Part shown: positions 25,826-36,523 of the stretch, piece after piece
Position numbering within the stretch: position 1 is the first letter of the stretch
How the letters are laid out: each line of letters begins with the position of its first letter
From: Xiheimicrobium sp052034585
GTDB lineage: Bacteria; Myxococcota; Myxococcia; Myxococcales; Myxococcaceae
Direction: 5' to 3'
Length of the DNA stretch: 64,000 nucleotides
Assembly: GCA_052034585.1 (NCBI GenBank)
Contig: JBPOIJ010000139.1
Location: 1-64,000 of the forward strand
Made by a program: the position numbers and the translations under genes
The notes under the pieces: model-generated
What the model saw: only the letters and a program-made list of their open reading frames with translations
Databases searched by the model: none
Told to the model about the DNA's origin: nothing

Positions 25826-27058
25826 TCACCAGTCTTCGGTGCCGGAGACGCCGTCGAGGGGATCGTTCCCCTTCTTCTTCTTGTCGCGCGTCTGGGTTCG
25901 TCCGCCGCGATCTTCCGCGTTCCAGTCTTCGGTGCCGGCGCGGTTGTCGAGCGGGTCGGCCGAGCGGGTCACCTTCTCACCAGCGCCATCGCCGTTGTTG
26001 ATCACCCAGGTCGTCATGCGCTGGATCTCGCCCTTCATCTGCCCGAACTCGTCTCCCTGCATCGTCGCGCGCTTGATCGCGAGCCGCTTGCCGCCCTTGA
26101 GATCGAAGTAGCCGAGGGTGACCTCGGTGCCGCCTGAATCGAGCTCCTTGACGATGGTGACGATGCCGCGGTCGAGCCCCAGCGTCTTCGCCACGCTGCC
26201 CATCGTCGAGCCGCCCTTGTCCTTCACCGCCTCGGCGGCCAGCCGATCCATCAGGGCGTCGAAGGCCTTGAACCCGGAAGAGGCGACGAGCTCGGGCGCG
26301 TACTCGACGTCGTCGGGCGTCACCTCGATCATCGTGCCGACCGCACGGAAGCCGGGCTTCTCGATCTTGATCATCGTCTTCCCGATCGGCAACGTCTGGA
26401 GGGTGATCGGCGTGTAGCCCTGGAACTCGCCGTTCAAGAACACCCGGGCGCCGTTCGGCTTGGTCTTCACCACCACGTTGCCGCGCAGCTGGGCGTTTCG
26501 GCTCGAGGCCACCTGCGCCTTCAAGGCGACGAAGTCTTGCGGGTACTTCTTGCGATCGAGTTCGAAGGCAGGCGAGAGCGCGATGAGATTCAAGACGGCG
26601 AGCTTGGCCTCCTCGGCGTCACCGCGCGCCTGGAGCACCGCGCCGTACATCGCCCACGCGTCGCAGAGGTTGCCGCAGTTCTTCATCGCGGCGACGGCCT
26701 TGTCGTACTCCTTGAGGGTCGCTCGCAGCTTGCGCTCGGCCGGCTCGTACTGGCGGTTGTCGAAGTCGGTCTTCGATTCGGTGAAGCCCGTCTGGGCGCG
26801 CTTGAGCGAGGCGGCGGCGTCTTCGTCGGTGGCGACCCCGAAGAGATCGTCAGACGTCTTCACCACGAAGCCCTGGTACTCGTTGAGCGCCTCGTCGATG
26901 AAGCCCTCGAGCTTGAGGGTCTGCGCCTCGGCGCCCTTGTCCATGGGAATGACGAGGGCCGCGATGCGCTTCTCCGTCGGCGGAGGCGCCGCGAACGCCA
27001 GGGACGCGGTGAGGCCAGCGACGAAGGCCAGGGAAGGAAACGGGGGAGTCGCGCGCAT
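25826..27058 (-). CDS. Secreted PEGA-domain protein with duplicated C-terminal motif
   Basis: 410 residues from the ATG at 27058, where a signal peptide begins (cleavage near residue 24, AFAA). The middle (about 80-190) is helical and TPR-like. A PEGA domain spans about 193-245 (VKTKPNGARVFLNGEFQG, PGFRAVG). The C-terminus carries two copies of the motif DPLD-x3-GTEDW at 368-379 and 399-410, the second ending the protein. PEGA domains are surface or periplasmic beta-sandwiches. It follows another PEGA gene by 10 bases, so the two are cotranscribed. The tail motif could be a sorting or docking signal; that is speculation. Confidence 0.8.
   Translation of the reverse strand: MRATPPFPSLAFVAGLTASLAFAAPPPTEKRIAALVIPMDKGAEAQTLKLEGFIDEALNEYQGFVVKTSDDLFGVATDEDAAASLKRAQTGFTESKTDFDNRQYEPAERKLRATLKEYDKAVAAMKNCGNLCDAWAMYGAVLQARGDAEEAKLAVLNLIALSPAFELDRKKYPQDFVALKAQVASSRNAQLRGNVVVKTKPNGARVFLNGEFQGYTPITLQTLPIGKTMIKIEKPGFRAVGTMIEVTPDDVEYAPELVASSGFKAFDALMDRLAAEAVKDKGGSTMGSVAKTLGLDRGIVTIVKELDSGGTEVTLGYFDLKGGKRLAIKRATMQGDEFGQMKGEIQRMTTWVINNGDGAGEKVTRSADPLDNRAGTEDWNAEDRGGRTQTRDKKKKGNDPLDGVSGTEDW
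25829..25957. repeat. Short direct repeat encoding the duplicated DPLD/GTEDW tail
   Basis: Two copies of the 17-bp string ccagtcttcggtgccgg (25829-25845 and 25922-25938) lie 93 bases apart. Each is extended by a partly conserved segment, giving 36-base units that encode DPLD-x3-GTEDW on the minus strand. The copies share the same frame of the PEGA gene. Confidence 0.85.
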
Positions 27059-27068
27059 GAGGTGCTCG

Positions 27069-28283
27069 TCAGAAAGGGAACAACACCGGGTTGAAGGCCG
27101 TTCGCGGCTGCGACGGCTGTGAGGCCACGACGCCGACCACCGCGGCGCCTGCGCCGACCGCGACCACCCCGCCCACGACACCCCAGAACCACGGCTTGCT
27201 GAACACCGAATCACCCGAGCTCGGTTCCGCCGTGTCTCGCACCTCGTTCTTGGAGTCCTTCTTCGCCACCGCGACTGGAGACGGATTGGCGATGAAGGCC
27301 TTCACCTTGTCGGCGACGGGGCCGAAGTTCCCGTCGGTTGGGAGCGAGACCTCCTTGAGCCGTGCCCGCGTCTCGACGTCCCACACCTCGAGCGTGCCGT
27401 CTCCGCCTGGCGCGACCTCGGCGACGATCAAGAAGCGCGACTTCATCGTCTCGGCGACCGTCATCGCGTCCTTGGGAACGCCCTTGCCCAGGTTCGTCGC
27501 GATGAGCCCCTTCATCGACTTGATCGCCGCCCCGTAGCCTTCGGCAGGCGCGAGCTCGAGCGAGACCTCCCCGTCCTTCGCGACGTTCATGACGACGCCT
27601 GCCGAGGTGAACCCAGGGCGGCGCGCGACGATGAGGTGACGGCCGGTGGGCACCTGCGCGGCCTCGGTGAGCGGCGTCGTTCCCAGCGGAGCGCCGCGGA
27701 AGTGAACTTCGGCTCCGCCTGGCGCGGTGTGAATGGTGAGGGCGGCCTTGGGCAGCTTCGCCATGTCGGCCAGCGCCTTCTCGTGCACCTTCTTGACGTC
27801 GGCGCCGAAGTACTTGGGATCGAGCTCGACGCCGGGGAAGTAGATGACGGCCTTGGTGACCTCCTCGAGCGCGACCTTGAGCCCGGGCTTGCCACCCGTC
27901 TGGAGCGCGATGTTCGCGAGGTGCAAGTGCGCGGTCGCGAGCTCCTTCGGGTCGGCGGTCGCGGGGTTCTGATCCCAAGAGGTGAGCGCTTCCTTGAACT
28001 TGGCGGCGGCGAGATCGAAGTCGAGGTTGTCGACCGCGTCGGTGCCGTCCTTCATCAAGCTGAGCCCTCGGTTGGCCGACGCCTCTTCGGGAAAGAGCGA
28101 CTCGAGATCGGTGACGGGAACCGAGGCTTTGTCGAGGGCCTTGAGCAGCTGCGACTCCACCTTGGCGGCGTGGGGCTCGGCGGTCTCCTTGGGCGAGATG
28201 AAGACCGAGGCGCGGTTGGGAAGTGCCGACGAGGCGGCCCCTTTTCCGGGCGCGGCGAGGACCAGCAAGAGAACAGTGAGCAC
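27069..28283 (-). CDS. PEGA-domain exported protein with C-terminal membrane helix
   Basis: 404 residues. A short N-terminal hydrophobic segment (LTVLLLVLAAPGKGAA) acts as signal peptide. A helical TPR-like region occupies about 70-170. A PEGA domain spans about 180-235 (LTIHTAPGGAEVHFRG, RRPGFTSAG). A membrane helix lies at about 365-390 (WFWGVVGGVVAVGAGAAV). It is first of a two-gene PEGA operon, with the second starting 10 bases downstream. Both share the order helical repeats, PEGA, then C-terminal domain, so they are likely paralogues working at the envelope. No specific function is recognised. Confidence 0.78.
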   Translation of the reverse strand: MLTVLLLVLAAPGKGAASSALPNRASVFISPKETAEPHAAKVESQLLKALDKASVPVTDLESLFPEEASANRGLSLMKDGTDAVDNLDFDLAAAKFKEALTSWDQNPATADPKELATAHLHLANIALQTGGKPGLKVALEEVTKAVIYFPGVELDPKYFGADVKKVHEKALADMAKLPKAALTIHTAPGGAEVHFRGAPLGTTPLTEAAQVPTGRHLIVARRPGFTSAGVVMNVAKDGEVSLELAPAEGYGAAIKSMKGLIATNLGKGVPKDAMTVAETMKSRFLIVAEVAPGGDGTLEVWDVETRARLKEVSLPTDGNFGPVADKVKAFIANPSPVAVAKKDSKNEVRDTAEPSSGDSVFSKPWFWGVVGGVVAVGAGAAVVGVVASQPSQPRTAFNPVLFPF

Positions 28284-28382
28284 GGCGCGAGACTAGCCGA
28301 GCGGTGTCGCAACGCACGTCCGACGAACGGCCGAGGCGTTTGGGTGTGTGCGACTGCCGCACATGTCGGTTGAGCAGAATTC

Positions 28383-28410
28383 TTGTGTCGGCGATCACGA
28401 TGCGTACAGT
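28383..28410 (+). promoter_or_regulatory. Possible sigma70-type promoter for parC-parE
   Basis: TTGTGT (28383-28388) and TACAGT (28405-28410) are separated by 16 bases, each matching the consensus at four of six positions. They sit about 58 bases before the parC ATG in an intergenic gap between divergent genes. The match is weak and unverified. Confidence 0.25.
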
Positions 28411-28467
28411 CCGCTCGGCACAAACCTGTAGCACGCGCAACACGCCGAAAAAGGCACGGGAAAGACG

Positions 28468-30891
<2,424 letters not shown>

Positions 30892-30894
30892 TCG

Positions 30895-32817
30895 ATGGCC
30901 GCCAAGAAGTACGACGCTGAAGAGATCGAAGTCCTCGAAGGCCTGCAGCCCGTCCGCACCCGGCCGGGCATGTACATCGGCGGCACCGGGCTGGACGGCT
31001 ACCACCACCTCCTCTGGGAGATCGTCGACAACTCCGTCGACGAGGTGATGAACGGCCACGCCACCCGCGTCGAGGTGACGCTCCACAAGGGCGGCCAGAT
31101 GGTGACGGTGACCGACGACGGGCGCGGCATTCCGGTGTCGATCATGCCCAAGTACAAGAAGCCGGCGGTCGAGGTGATCCTCACCACCTTGCACTCGGGC
31201 GGGAAGTTCAAGCAGGGCAACTACACCCACTCCGGCGGTCTGCACGGCGTCGGCAGCTCGGTGGTGAACGCGCTCTCGAGCGAGCTCGACATCAAGATCA
31301 AGCGCGACGGCAAGCTCCACGAGCAGACCTACTCGCGCGGAGTACCCAAGACGAAGCTCAAGGCCGGCGCGAACGTGCGCGGCACCGGCACGACGATCTC
31401 CTTCACGCCCGACACCGAGATCTTCGGCGCCAAGCTCAAGTTCGATCCCGAGACGATCCGCGAGCGGCTCGAGTCGAAGAGCTATCTCCACAAGGGCATG
31501 GAGGTCGTCTTCATCGACGAGACCCAGTCGCCGAAGTCGGAGGTCACCTTCAAGCACGACGGCGGCATCGCGGAGTACATCGTCAAGCTCGTGCAGGACC
31601 GCCAGAAGGCAATGGTTCCAGCGACGACCCAGCCCTTCTACAAGGCACACGACAACGGCATTCGGCTCGAGCTCGCGATGGTGTGGACCGAGGCGACCGA
31701 CGAGACGGTGAAGAGCTACGTCAACGGCATTCCCACCAAGTCGGGCGGCACCCACGAGAACGGGCTCAAGTCGGGTGCGGTGAAGGCGGTGCGCAACTAC
31801 ATCGAGACGCACGATCTGACGCCCAAGGGCGTGACGCTCACCGCCGACGACATTCGGGAAGGCATGGTGTGCATCCTCTCGACCTACGTCGTCGAGCCGC
31901 AGTTCCAGGGCCAGACGAAGGAACGCCTCAACAACCCCGAGGTCGCAGGCCAGGTCGACAACGTGGTGCGGCCGGCGGTCGAGAAGTGGCTCAACGACAA
32001 CAAGACGATCGCGGAAGCGGTGGTGGCCCGCATCATCCTCGCGGCCCGCGCCCGGGAGGCGTCGCGCGCGGCGAGCCAGGCCGTCACTCGCAAGGGGCCA
32101 GTCAGCCGCACGAACCTGCCCGGCAAGCTCACCGACTGCGAGTCGGCCGACCCGGGGACGAGCGAGCTCTTCATCGTCGAGGGTGACTCCGCAGGCGGCA
32201 CCGCGAAGCAGGGGAGAAACCGGAAGACCCAGGCGATCCTCCCCTTGCGCGGCAAGGTGCTGAACGCCGAGCAGGCCTCGAGCGACAAGGTGTCGTCGAA
32301 CAAGGAACTCCAGGACATCGCGAGCGCGCTCGGTTGCGGCATTGGCAGCGCCGTCGATCTCTCCCGGCTGCGCTACGGGAAGATCTTCCTCCTGATGGAC
32401 GCCGACGCCGACGGCCAGCACATCTCGACGCTCCTGCTCACGTTCTTCTACCGGCACATGCGGCCGCTCATCAAGAACGGCCACGTCTACATCGCCCAGC
32501 CGCCGCTCTACCGCGTCGACATCGGCAAGGAGACGTTCTGGGCGCTCGACGACGAGCACAAGGAGCAGATCATCAAGGAGAAGGTGAAGGGGAACGCGAA
32601 GCCCAACATCATGCGCTTCAAGGGCCTCGGCGAGATGACCGACGACGAGCTGCGCGACACCACCCTCGATCCGAACAAGCGCATCGCGCTCAAGGTGACC
32701 GTCGAGGACGAGCTCGAGGCCGACAAGACGATCAACGAGCTGATGGGCCGCGACGTCTCCGCTCGCTTCAACTTCATCATGGAGCGCGCAGGCGACGTGT
32801 CCGAGATCGACGTCTGA
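30895..32817 (+). CDS. parE: DNA topoisomerase IV subunit B
   Basis: 640 residues. The GHKL ATPase has the Mg-binding Asn46 (EIVDNSVDE), DDGRGIP and GLHGVGSSVVNAL. The transducer domain follows. The TOPRIM domain has EGDSAGG near residue 429 and the DADADGQHI metal site, then the conserved GEM segment (RFKGLGEM). The length fits ParE and GyrB without the E. coli-type insertion. Pairing with the adjacent upstream subunit lacking a GyrA box makes ParE the better name. A separate gyrB presumably exists elsewhere in the genome. Confidence 0.93.
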   Translation: MAAKKYDAEEIEVLEGLQPVRTRPGMYIGGTGLDGYHHLLWEIVDNSVDEVMNGHATRVEVTLHKGGQMVTVTDDGRGIPVSIMPKYKKPAVEVILTTLHSGGKFKQGNYTHSGGLHGVGSSVVNALSSELDIKIKRDGKLHEQTYSRGVPKTKLKAGANVRGTGTTISFTPDTEIFGAKLKFDPETIRERLESKSYLHKGMEVVFIDETQSPKSEVTFKHDGGIAEYIVKLVQDRQKAMVPATTQPFYKAHDNGIRLELAMVWTEATDETVKSYVNGIPTKSGGTHENGLKSGAVKAVRNYIETHDLTPKGVTLTADDIREGMVCILSTYVVEPQFQGQTKERLNNPEVAGQVDNVVRPAVEKWLNDNKTIAEAVVARIILAARAREASRAASQAVTRKGPVSRTNLPGKLTDCESADPGTSELFIVEGDSAGGTAKQGRNRKTQAILPLRGKVLNAEQASSDKVSSNKELQDIASALGCGIGSAVDLSRLRYGKIFLLMDADADGQHISTLLLTFFYRHMRPLIKNGHVYIAQPPLYRVDIGKETFWALDDEHKEQIIKEKVKGNAKPNIMRFKGLGEMTDDELRDTTLDPNKRIALKVTVEDELEADKTINELMGRDVSARFNFIMERAGDVSEIDV

Positions 32818-32837
32818 GCCTGTGAGAGACTCGGGTC

Positions 32838-34193
32838 GTGCCGCGGCTCGCGCTCGAGATCGTTCGTGTCCCCGAGGGCGTGTCGGTGCGCACGCCCGAT
32901 GGCTCCTCGCGGGTCGCCTGCGAACCAGGCGAGCACTTCTTCGTCGGGCGATCGGAAGACTGTGAAGTCTGCGTGAGCGGCGCCGAGCCGGCGATGGCGG
33001 CGCTGGTGGCCGACGGCTTCGGTGGCGTGCGGACGATGCGCTTTCGCTGCGAGCTGGACGGGCGGTGGGAGGTCGATCACCTCGGCCACGATGGCTTCAT
33101 CAGCGTGAACGGGCACGGGGTGGGGCACCGGCAGGCGCTCGCGGTGGGCGATCGGGTGAGCCCTGGAGGGGGCCTGCTCTTCACCTTGATCGATCTCGAC
33201 GCCCCGTCGCGCCTCGAGCCACCAGAGCTGCTCGACGCGGTGGCCGAAGCCCCGGCCGACGAGGCCCGCTGGCACGTGCTCGCCGACTGGCTGATCGAGC
33301 AACAGGCGCCCCACGCGTTGCTGGCGGCCTACGAGCTCAAGCTGAAGGACGGCACGAACGATCCCGATCTCCTCGGCGAGTACGCCGCCACGCGCCGTCG
33401 ACGGCACACCCTGCTGGACGATCTGTGGGTCGACGACGTCGTCTGGAAGTGCGGCTACGTCGTGCGCTGCAGTCTCTGGCTCGGTCCTCGCGACTACGGC
33501 GAGCGGGTGCGGTTGACCCATGCGCTCTCGGCGCCGCAGTTCGCAGCGCTGTCGGAGCTGGTGCTCCAGTGCAACGGCACCGAATCGGCGGCCCGGCTCG
33601 AGGTGGTGCTCCACGCGCTGCCGCGGACGGTGCGCACCGTGGGGCTTCACTTCGCGGGCCCAGTGTCGTTCTCCGCGCTCCAGGCGCTCCACGCGAGGCC
33701 GCCGAAGGCCCACACCGTGCGGCTCCACCTCTCCGACCCGATCGCCAACCTGACCGCGCTCGTCGACCTCTTGGTGGCCAGCGGGTGGAAGACGATCGAC
33801 TTCGAGTCCACTCGGCTGACCGATCGCAGCTCCGAGTTGCTGGAGAGCTGCCGACGCCACGGCTCGACGCGCTTCCTCCTCGGGGGAACGTCACTCGCCT
33901 CCGGCTCGGTGCTGCGGCTGGCACGCGAGAACGTCGGCTGGTCGGGGCCCGATCACGACGCGCTGTTGATCGATCGCCGCACCGGAGCCGTCTGGCCCGT
34001 CTCCCGAACCCGCCGTGGCTCGGCGCGTGGTTTGTCACTCACGCCGCTCGGCAACGGGTGGACGACGCCGAACCGCGCGGAGCTGTTGTCGTCGGGTGAT
34101 CGCTTCACCGCGGGTGATCGAGAGTACGTCTTTCTCTCGGGCTCGACGCTCGACGCGCTCTACCTCGAGTGGCTCCGGACCAGCGGGCGCTGA
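32838..34193 (+). CDS. FHA-like domain fused to TIGR02996 domain
   Basis: 451 residues from a GTG start 20 bases after parE. An N-terminal FHA-like domain (about 20-118) has FVGRSEDCEV and later GFISVNGHG, but the usual Ser/His pair of the phosphopeptide site is not clear. TIGR02996 follows at about 131-160 (LLDAVAEAPADEARW, LADWLIEQ). The C-terminal 280 residues resemble the leucine-rich-repeat-like region of the other TIGR02996 proteins, and a second FHA-like or beta-rich stretch ends the protein (NRAELLSSGDRFTAG). It is a likely cytoplasmic signalling or scaffold protein. It probably shares no function with parCE despite the close spacing. Confidence 0.72.
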   Translation: MPRLALEIVRVPEGVSVRTPDGSSRVACEPGEHFFVGRSEDCEVCVSGAEPAMAALVADGFGGVRTMRFRCELDGRWEVDHLGHDGFISVNGHGVGHRQALAVGDRVSPGGGLLFTLIDLDAPSRLEPPELLDAVAEAPADEARWHVLADWLIEQQAPHALLAAYELKLKDGTNDPDLLGEYAATRRRRHTLLDDLWVDDVVWKCGYVVRCSLWLGPRDYGERVRLTHALSAPQFAALSELVLQCNGTESAARLEVVLHALPRTVRTVGLHFAGPVSFSALQALHARPPKAHTVRLHLSDPIANLTALVDLLVASGWKTIDFESTRLTDRSSELLESCRRHGSTRFLLGGTSLASGSVLRLARENVGWSGPDHDALLIDRRTGAVWPVSRTRRGSARGLSLTPLGNGWTTPNRAELLSSGDRFTAGDREYVFLSGSTLDALYLEWLRTSGR

Positions 34194-34194
34194 C

Positions 34195-34488
34195 TCACCC
34201 CGGGATCGGCCCTGGGCAGGCGTGCTCGACGAGCCGCTCGGACGCAGTGCACGCCGCGCCTCGGAACGCAGGGCAATTGCAGAAGTCGAGGCACCCGACC
34301 GGAATCGGCTTGCAGGCGAAGCTCCCGCGCGCAGGCAGGGCGCTCGGCGCGCCACAGCAGTCACATCTCACCTCGCAATAGAACCCGGGGCCGCAGGTCG
34401 TCGAGCCACACGACACGGCTGGCGGCGACAGCGTTGACGGCGAGCCACAGCCAAGGAGGAGCAGCACGACGAAGAAGAAGGGTCGCAT
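34195..34488 (-). CDS. Small cysteine-rich lipoprotein
   Basis: 97 residues from the ATG at 34488 (an in-frame GTG at 34500 would add four residues). The type II signal peptide is PFFFVVLLLLGC. The mature part has about twelve Cys in a knottin-like arrangement (CGSTTCGPGFYCEVRCDCC), so several disulfides are expected in the periplasm or on the surface. Such small Cys-rich lipoproteins are common in myxobacterial genomes and mostly uncharacterised. It is convergent with the FHA-TIGR02996 gene (1-base gap) and divergent from the GST gene. Confidence 0.7.
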   Translation of the reverse strand: MRPFFFVVLLLLGCGSPSTLSPPAVSCGSTTCGPGFYCEVRCDCCGAPSALPARGSFACKPIPVGCLDFCNCPAFRGAACTASERLVEHACPGPIPG

Positions 34489-34622
34489 CACCGGGCGCAC
34501 AGCAAGACGCGCGCCGATGGCTCCGTGCCAGTCCCCGCGCGGAAGCTGCCAATCGACCGCGAATTTCTGAGGGGCTCGACGATTCGGCCGCGAACTCCCG
34601 AGGGCCGGAATATGGAGCGGCC

Positions 34623-35258
34623 ATGGACCTCACGCTCTACGTCGATCACCACTGGATCTCGCCGTACGCCTTCTCCGCCTTCGTCGCGCTCGAGGAGAAG
34701 AAGGTGCCCTACGCAGTGAAGGAGGTCTCGCTGCCGAAGAAGGAGCACCTCCAGCCGGTCTACCGCGCGCACACTGGCCGGGTCCCTGCGCTCCAGCACG
34801 GCGACTTCTGGCTCGCCGAGTCGTCGGCGATCGCCGAGTACCTGGCCGACGTGTTTCCGTTCCCAGCGCACCCGCGCCTCTTCCCCGAGGACTTCAAGGA
34901 ACGAGCGATCTGCCGCGAGGTGATGGCCTGGGTGCGCAGCGATCTGATGCCGATTCGCGAGGAGCGCTCGACGTACACCGTCTGGTACGAGCCCTCGAAG
35001 AAGCCGCTCACCCCAGCGGGAGAGGCGGCCAAGGCGCGGTTGCTCGCCGCGTGCGATCGGCTGATCTCTGAGGACCGGACGACGCTCTTCGCGCAGTGGT
35101 GCATCGCCGACGTCGATCTCTCGATGATGCTCCGGCGCCTGGCGGCGAGCGGCGACTCGATGCCTGCGAAGGTGAAGCGCTACCTGGACGCGAACTGGCA
35201 GCGGCCGTCGGTTCGCAAGTGGAACGATCGCCAACGGCCTCCATACTCCGCGTATTGA
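34623..35258 (+). CDS. yfcF: Glutathione S-transferase, YfcF type
   Basis: 211 residues from the ATG at 34623. The thioredoxin-like N-terminal domain has SPYAFSAFVALEEKK and the glutathione-binding SESSAIAEYL-type motif (here AESSAIAEYLAD). The helical C-terminal domain has WVRSDLMPIREER and QWCIADVDLSMMLRRL. These stretches closely follow E. coli YfcF, a GST with disulfide reductase and peroxidase activity. It is cytoplasmic, with no partner in an operon. The upstream open frame up to 34434 is rejected because it lacks GST homology. Confidence 0.9.
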   Translation: MDLTLYVDHHWISPYAFSAFVALEEKKVPYAVKEVSLPKKEHLQPVYRAHTGRVPALQHGDFWLAESSAIAEYLADVFPFPAHPRLFPEDFKERAICREVMAWVRSDLMPIREERSTYTVWYEPSKKPLTPAGEAAKARLLAACDRLISEDRTTLFAQWCIADVDLSMMLRRLAASGDSMPAKVKRYLDANWQRPSVRKWNDRQRPPYSAY

Positions 35259-35289
35259 AGGGCCGCGGACGCGGAGCCGATCGGGTCGC

Positions 35290-35919
35290 TCAGCACCCCT
35301 CGCGCGCCGCCGCCGGAGCGTGCGCGTTCTGCCGCTTGATGGGCTGGATCGGCAGCTCTGCGGGCGCCCCAGTCGGGCGCTCTCCGGAGAAGTACGCGCG
35401 CACCGCCTCGAGCCGCTGCTTCTCGAGCAGTTGCTCGGCGTCCATCTCGCCGCCGAACGTCACCGGGGCGAGCACGTCGCGCTGCCAGCCCTCCCAGCCG
35501 CCAGCGAGCATGTAGAGCCGCGGGTTCTTCGCGAGCAGCTTCGGCAGCTCGACGGTCTCGTCGCCCTTCGCGGTGTAGAGCACCAGCTTCTTCGACAGAT
35601 CGACGAACATCGTCTCCTGTACCGCCTTGCGGCCCTGCGCCGCGTCGACGTGACAGACGCCGCAGCTCACCGCGCCCTTGACGTGCGCCTTGGCGAAGTC
35701 GTCCTGGCCGCGCAGGTCGATCACCGCGAAGTCGCGCTTCCCCTCGATGATCCACGAGGCGAGCTCACGCGGCTGCACCTGCCGCGCGGTCTGGGAGACG
35801 CCGAAGTGCAGCCGGCGCTTCGGCTCGCCTCGCAACGACAGGCCAGCGACGGCCACGCCTGCCACCAGGAACACCGCCGAGAACACCACCGCCTTCTTCG
35901 ACACCTGGGGCAGCTTCAT
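35290..35919 (-). CDS. Rhodanese-like protein with CXXCH motif and no active-site Cys
   Basis: 209 residues. An N-terminal membrane anchor or signal (about 9-27, AVVFSAVFLVAGVAVAGLSL) is followed by a rhodanese fold with VIDLRGQDDFAKAHVKGA and the closing LAGGWEGW. The catalytic loop that normally reads CxxGxR is LYTAKGDET, with Thr in place of Cys, so sulfurtransferase activity is doubtful. A CGVCH sequence follows the first conserved block and would bind a c-type heme if exported. It overlaps the upstream YedE-type gene by ATGA and is the last gene of the sulfur operon. A heme- or thiol-based redox role is possible. Confidence 0.8.
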   Translation of the reverse strand: MKLPQVSKKAVVFSAVFLVAGVAVAGLSLRGEPKRRLHFGVSQTARQVQPRELASWIIEGKRDFAVIDLRGQDDFAKAHVKGAVSCGVCHVDAAQGRKAVQETMFVDLSKKLVLYTAKGDETVELPKLLAKNPRLYMLAGGWEGWQRDVLAPVTFGGEMDAEQLLEKQRLEAVRAYFSGERPTGAPAELPIQPIKRQNAHAPAAAREGC

Positions 35920-36521
35920 GACGTGCCTCGCTTTGCGGCGAACTTCCGATCGAGCACATGAGTCAGTCCGAAGGCGCCGAGCGCGATCGCCACCACCAGC
36001 AAGACGACGACTCCAGCGGGAACGCCCAGCCACTCGTGCACCATGACTCGACCCATCGACGAGCTCCCATAGAAGGGCGCGATCGCGTCGTAGGAGAAGA
36101 AGAACGCGAGCAGGCCGATGAAGAAGCCGCCCATGAAGGTGATCGCGTCGATCTTCCCGGTCGCGCACGCCACCACCGCAGTGCCGGGGCAGTACTGGCC
36201 GACTCCGAAGCCGACGCCGAAGATGAGGCCGCCGATGATCTGCGGCCAGAGGAACGTCTCGTTCACGTACACCGCGGAGAGATCGACGACGCCGAGGTAC
36301 CAGAGGCCGAAGAGCCCGACCATCGCCACCAGGATCGCGGTGAACATCACCCGCAGCACCGCGAAGTTGTAGCCGTACCACTGGCCCGCGAGCGTTCGTG
36401 CGCTGCCGAAGCCTGCGCGCTCGAGGGTGAAGCCGAAGCCGATGCCGAGCAGGCCCGCCGCCACGATCATCGCCGTGGGGCCCCACTCACCGACCTTCGA
36501 GAAGGGTGCGATGGGATCCAT
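35916..36521 (-). CDS. YeeE/YedE-type half transporter (second)
   Basis: 201 residues from the ATG at 36521; the longer open frame upstream has no membrane-protein character. About five membrane helices are seen. The conserved YeeE/YedE features are GIGFGFTLERAGFGSA and the GQYCPGTAVVA loop, whose Cys corresponds to the thiosulfate-relaying Cys of TsuA-like proteins. Full-length YeeE/YedE proteins are about 350-400 residues, so this is a half-size version encoded next to a partner half (36524-37165). Together they may move thiosulfate or another sulfur species across the inner membrane. Confidence 0.86.
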   Translation of the reverse strand: MDPIAPFSKVGEWGPTAMIVAAGLLGIGFGFTLERAGFGSARTLAGQWYGYNFAVLRVMFTAILVAMVGLFGLWYLGVVDLSAVYVNETFLWPQIIGGLIFGVGFGVGQYCPGTAVVACATGKIDAITFMGGFFIGLLAFFFSYDAIAPFYGSSSMGRVMVHEWLGVPAGVVVLLVVAIALGAFGLTHVLDRKFAAKRGTS

Positions 36522-36523
36522 GA

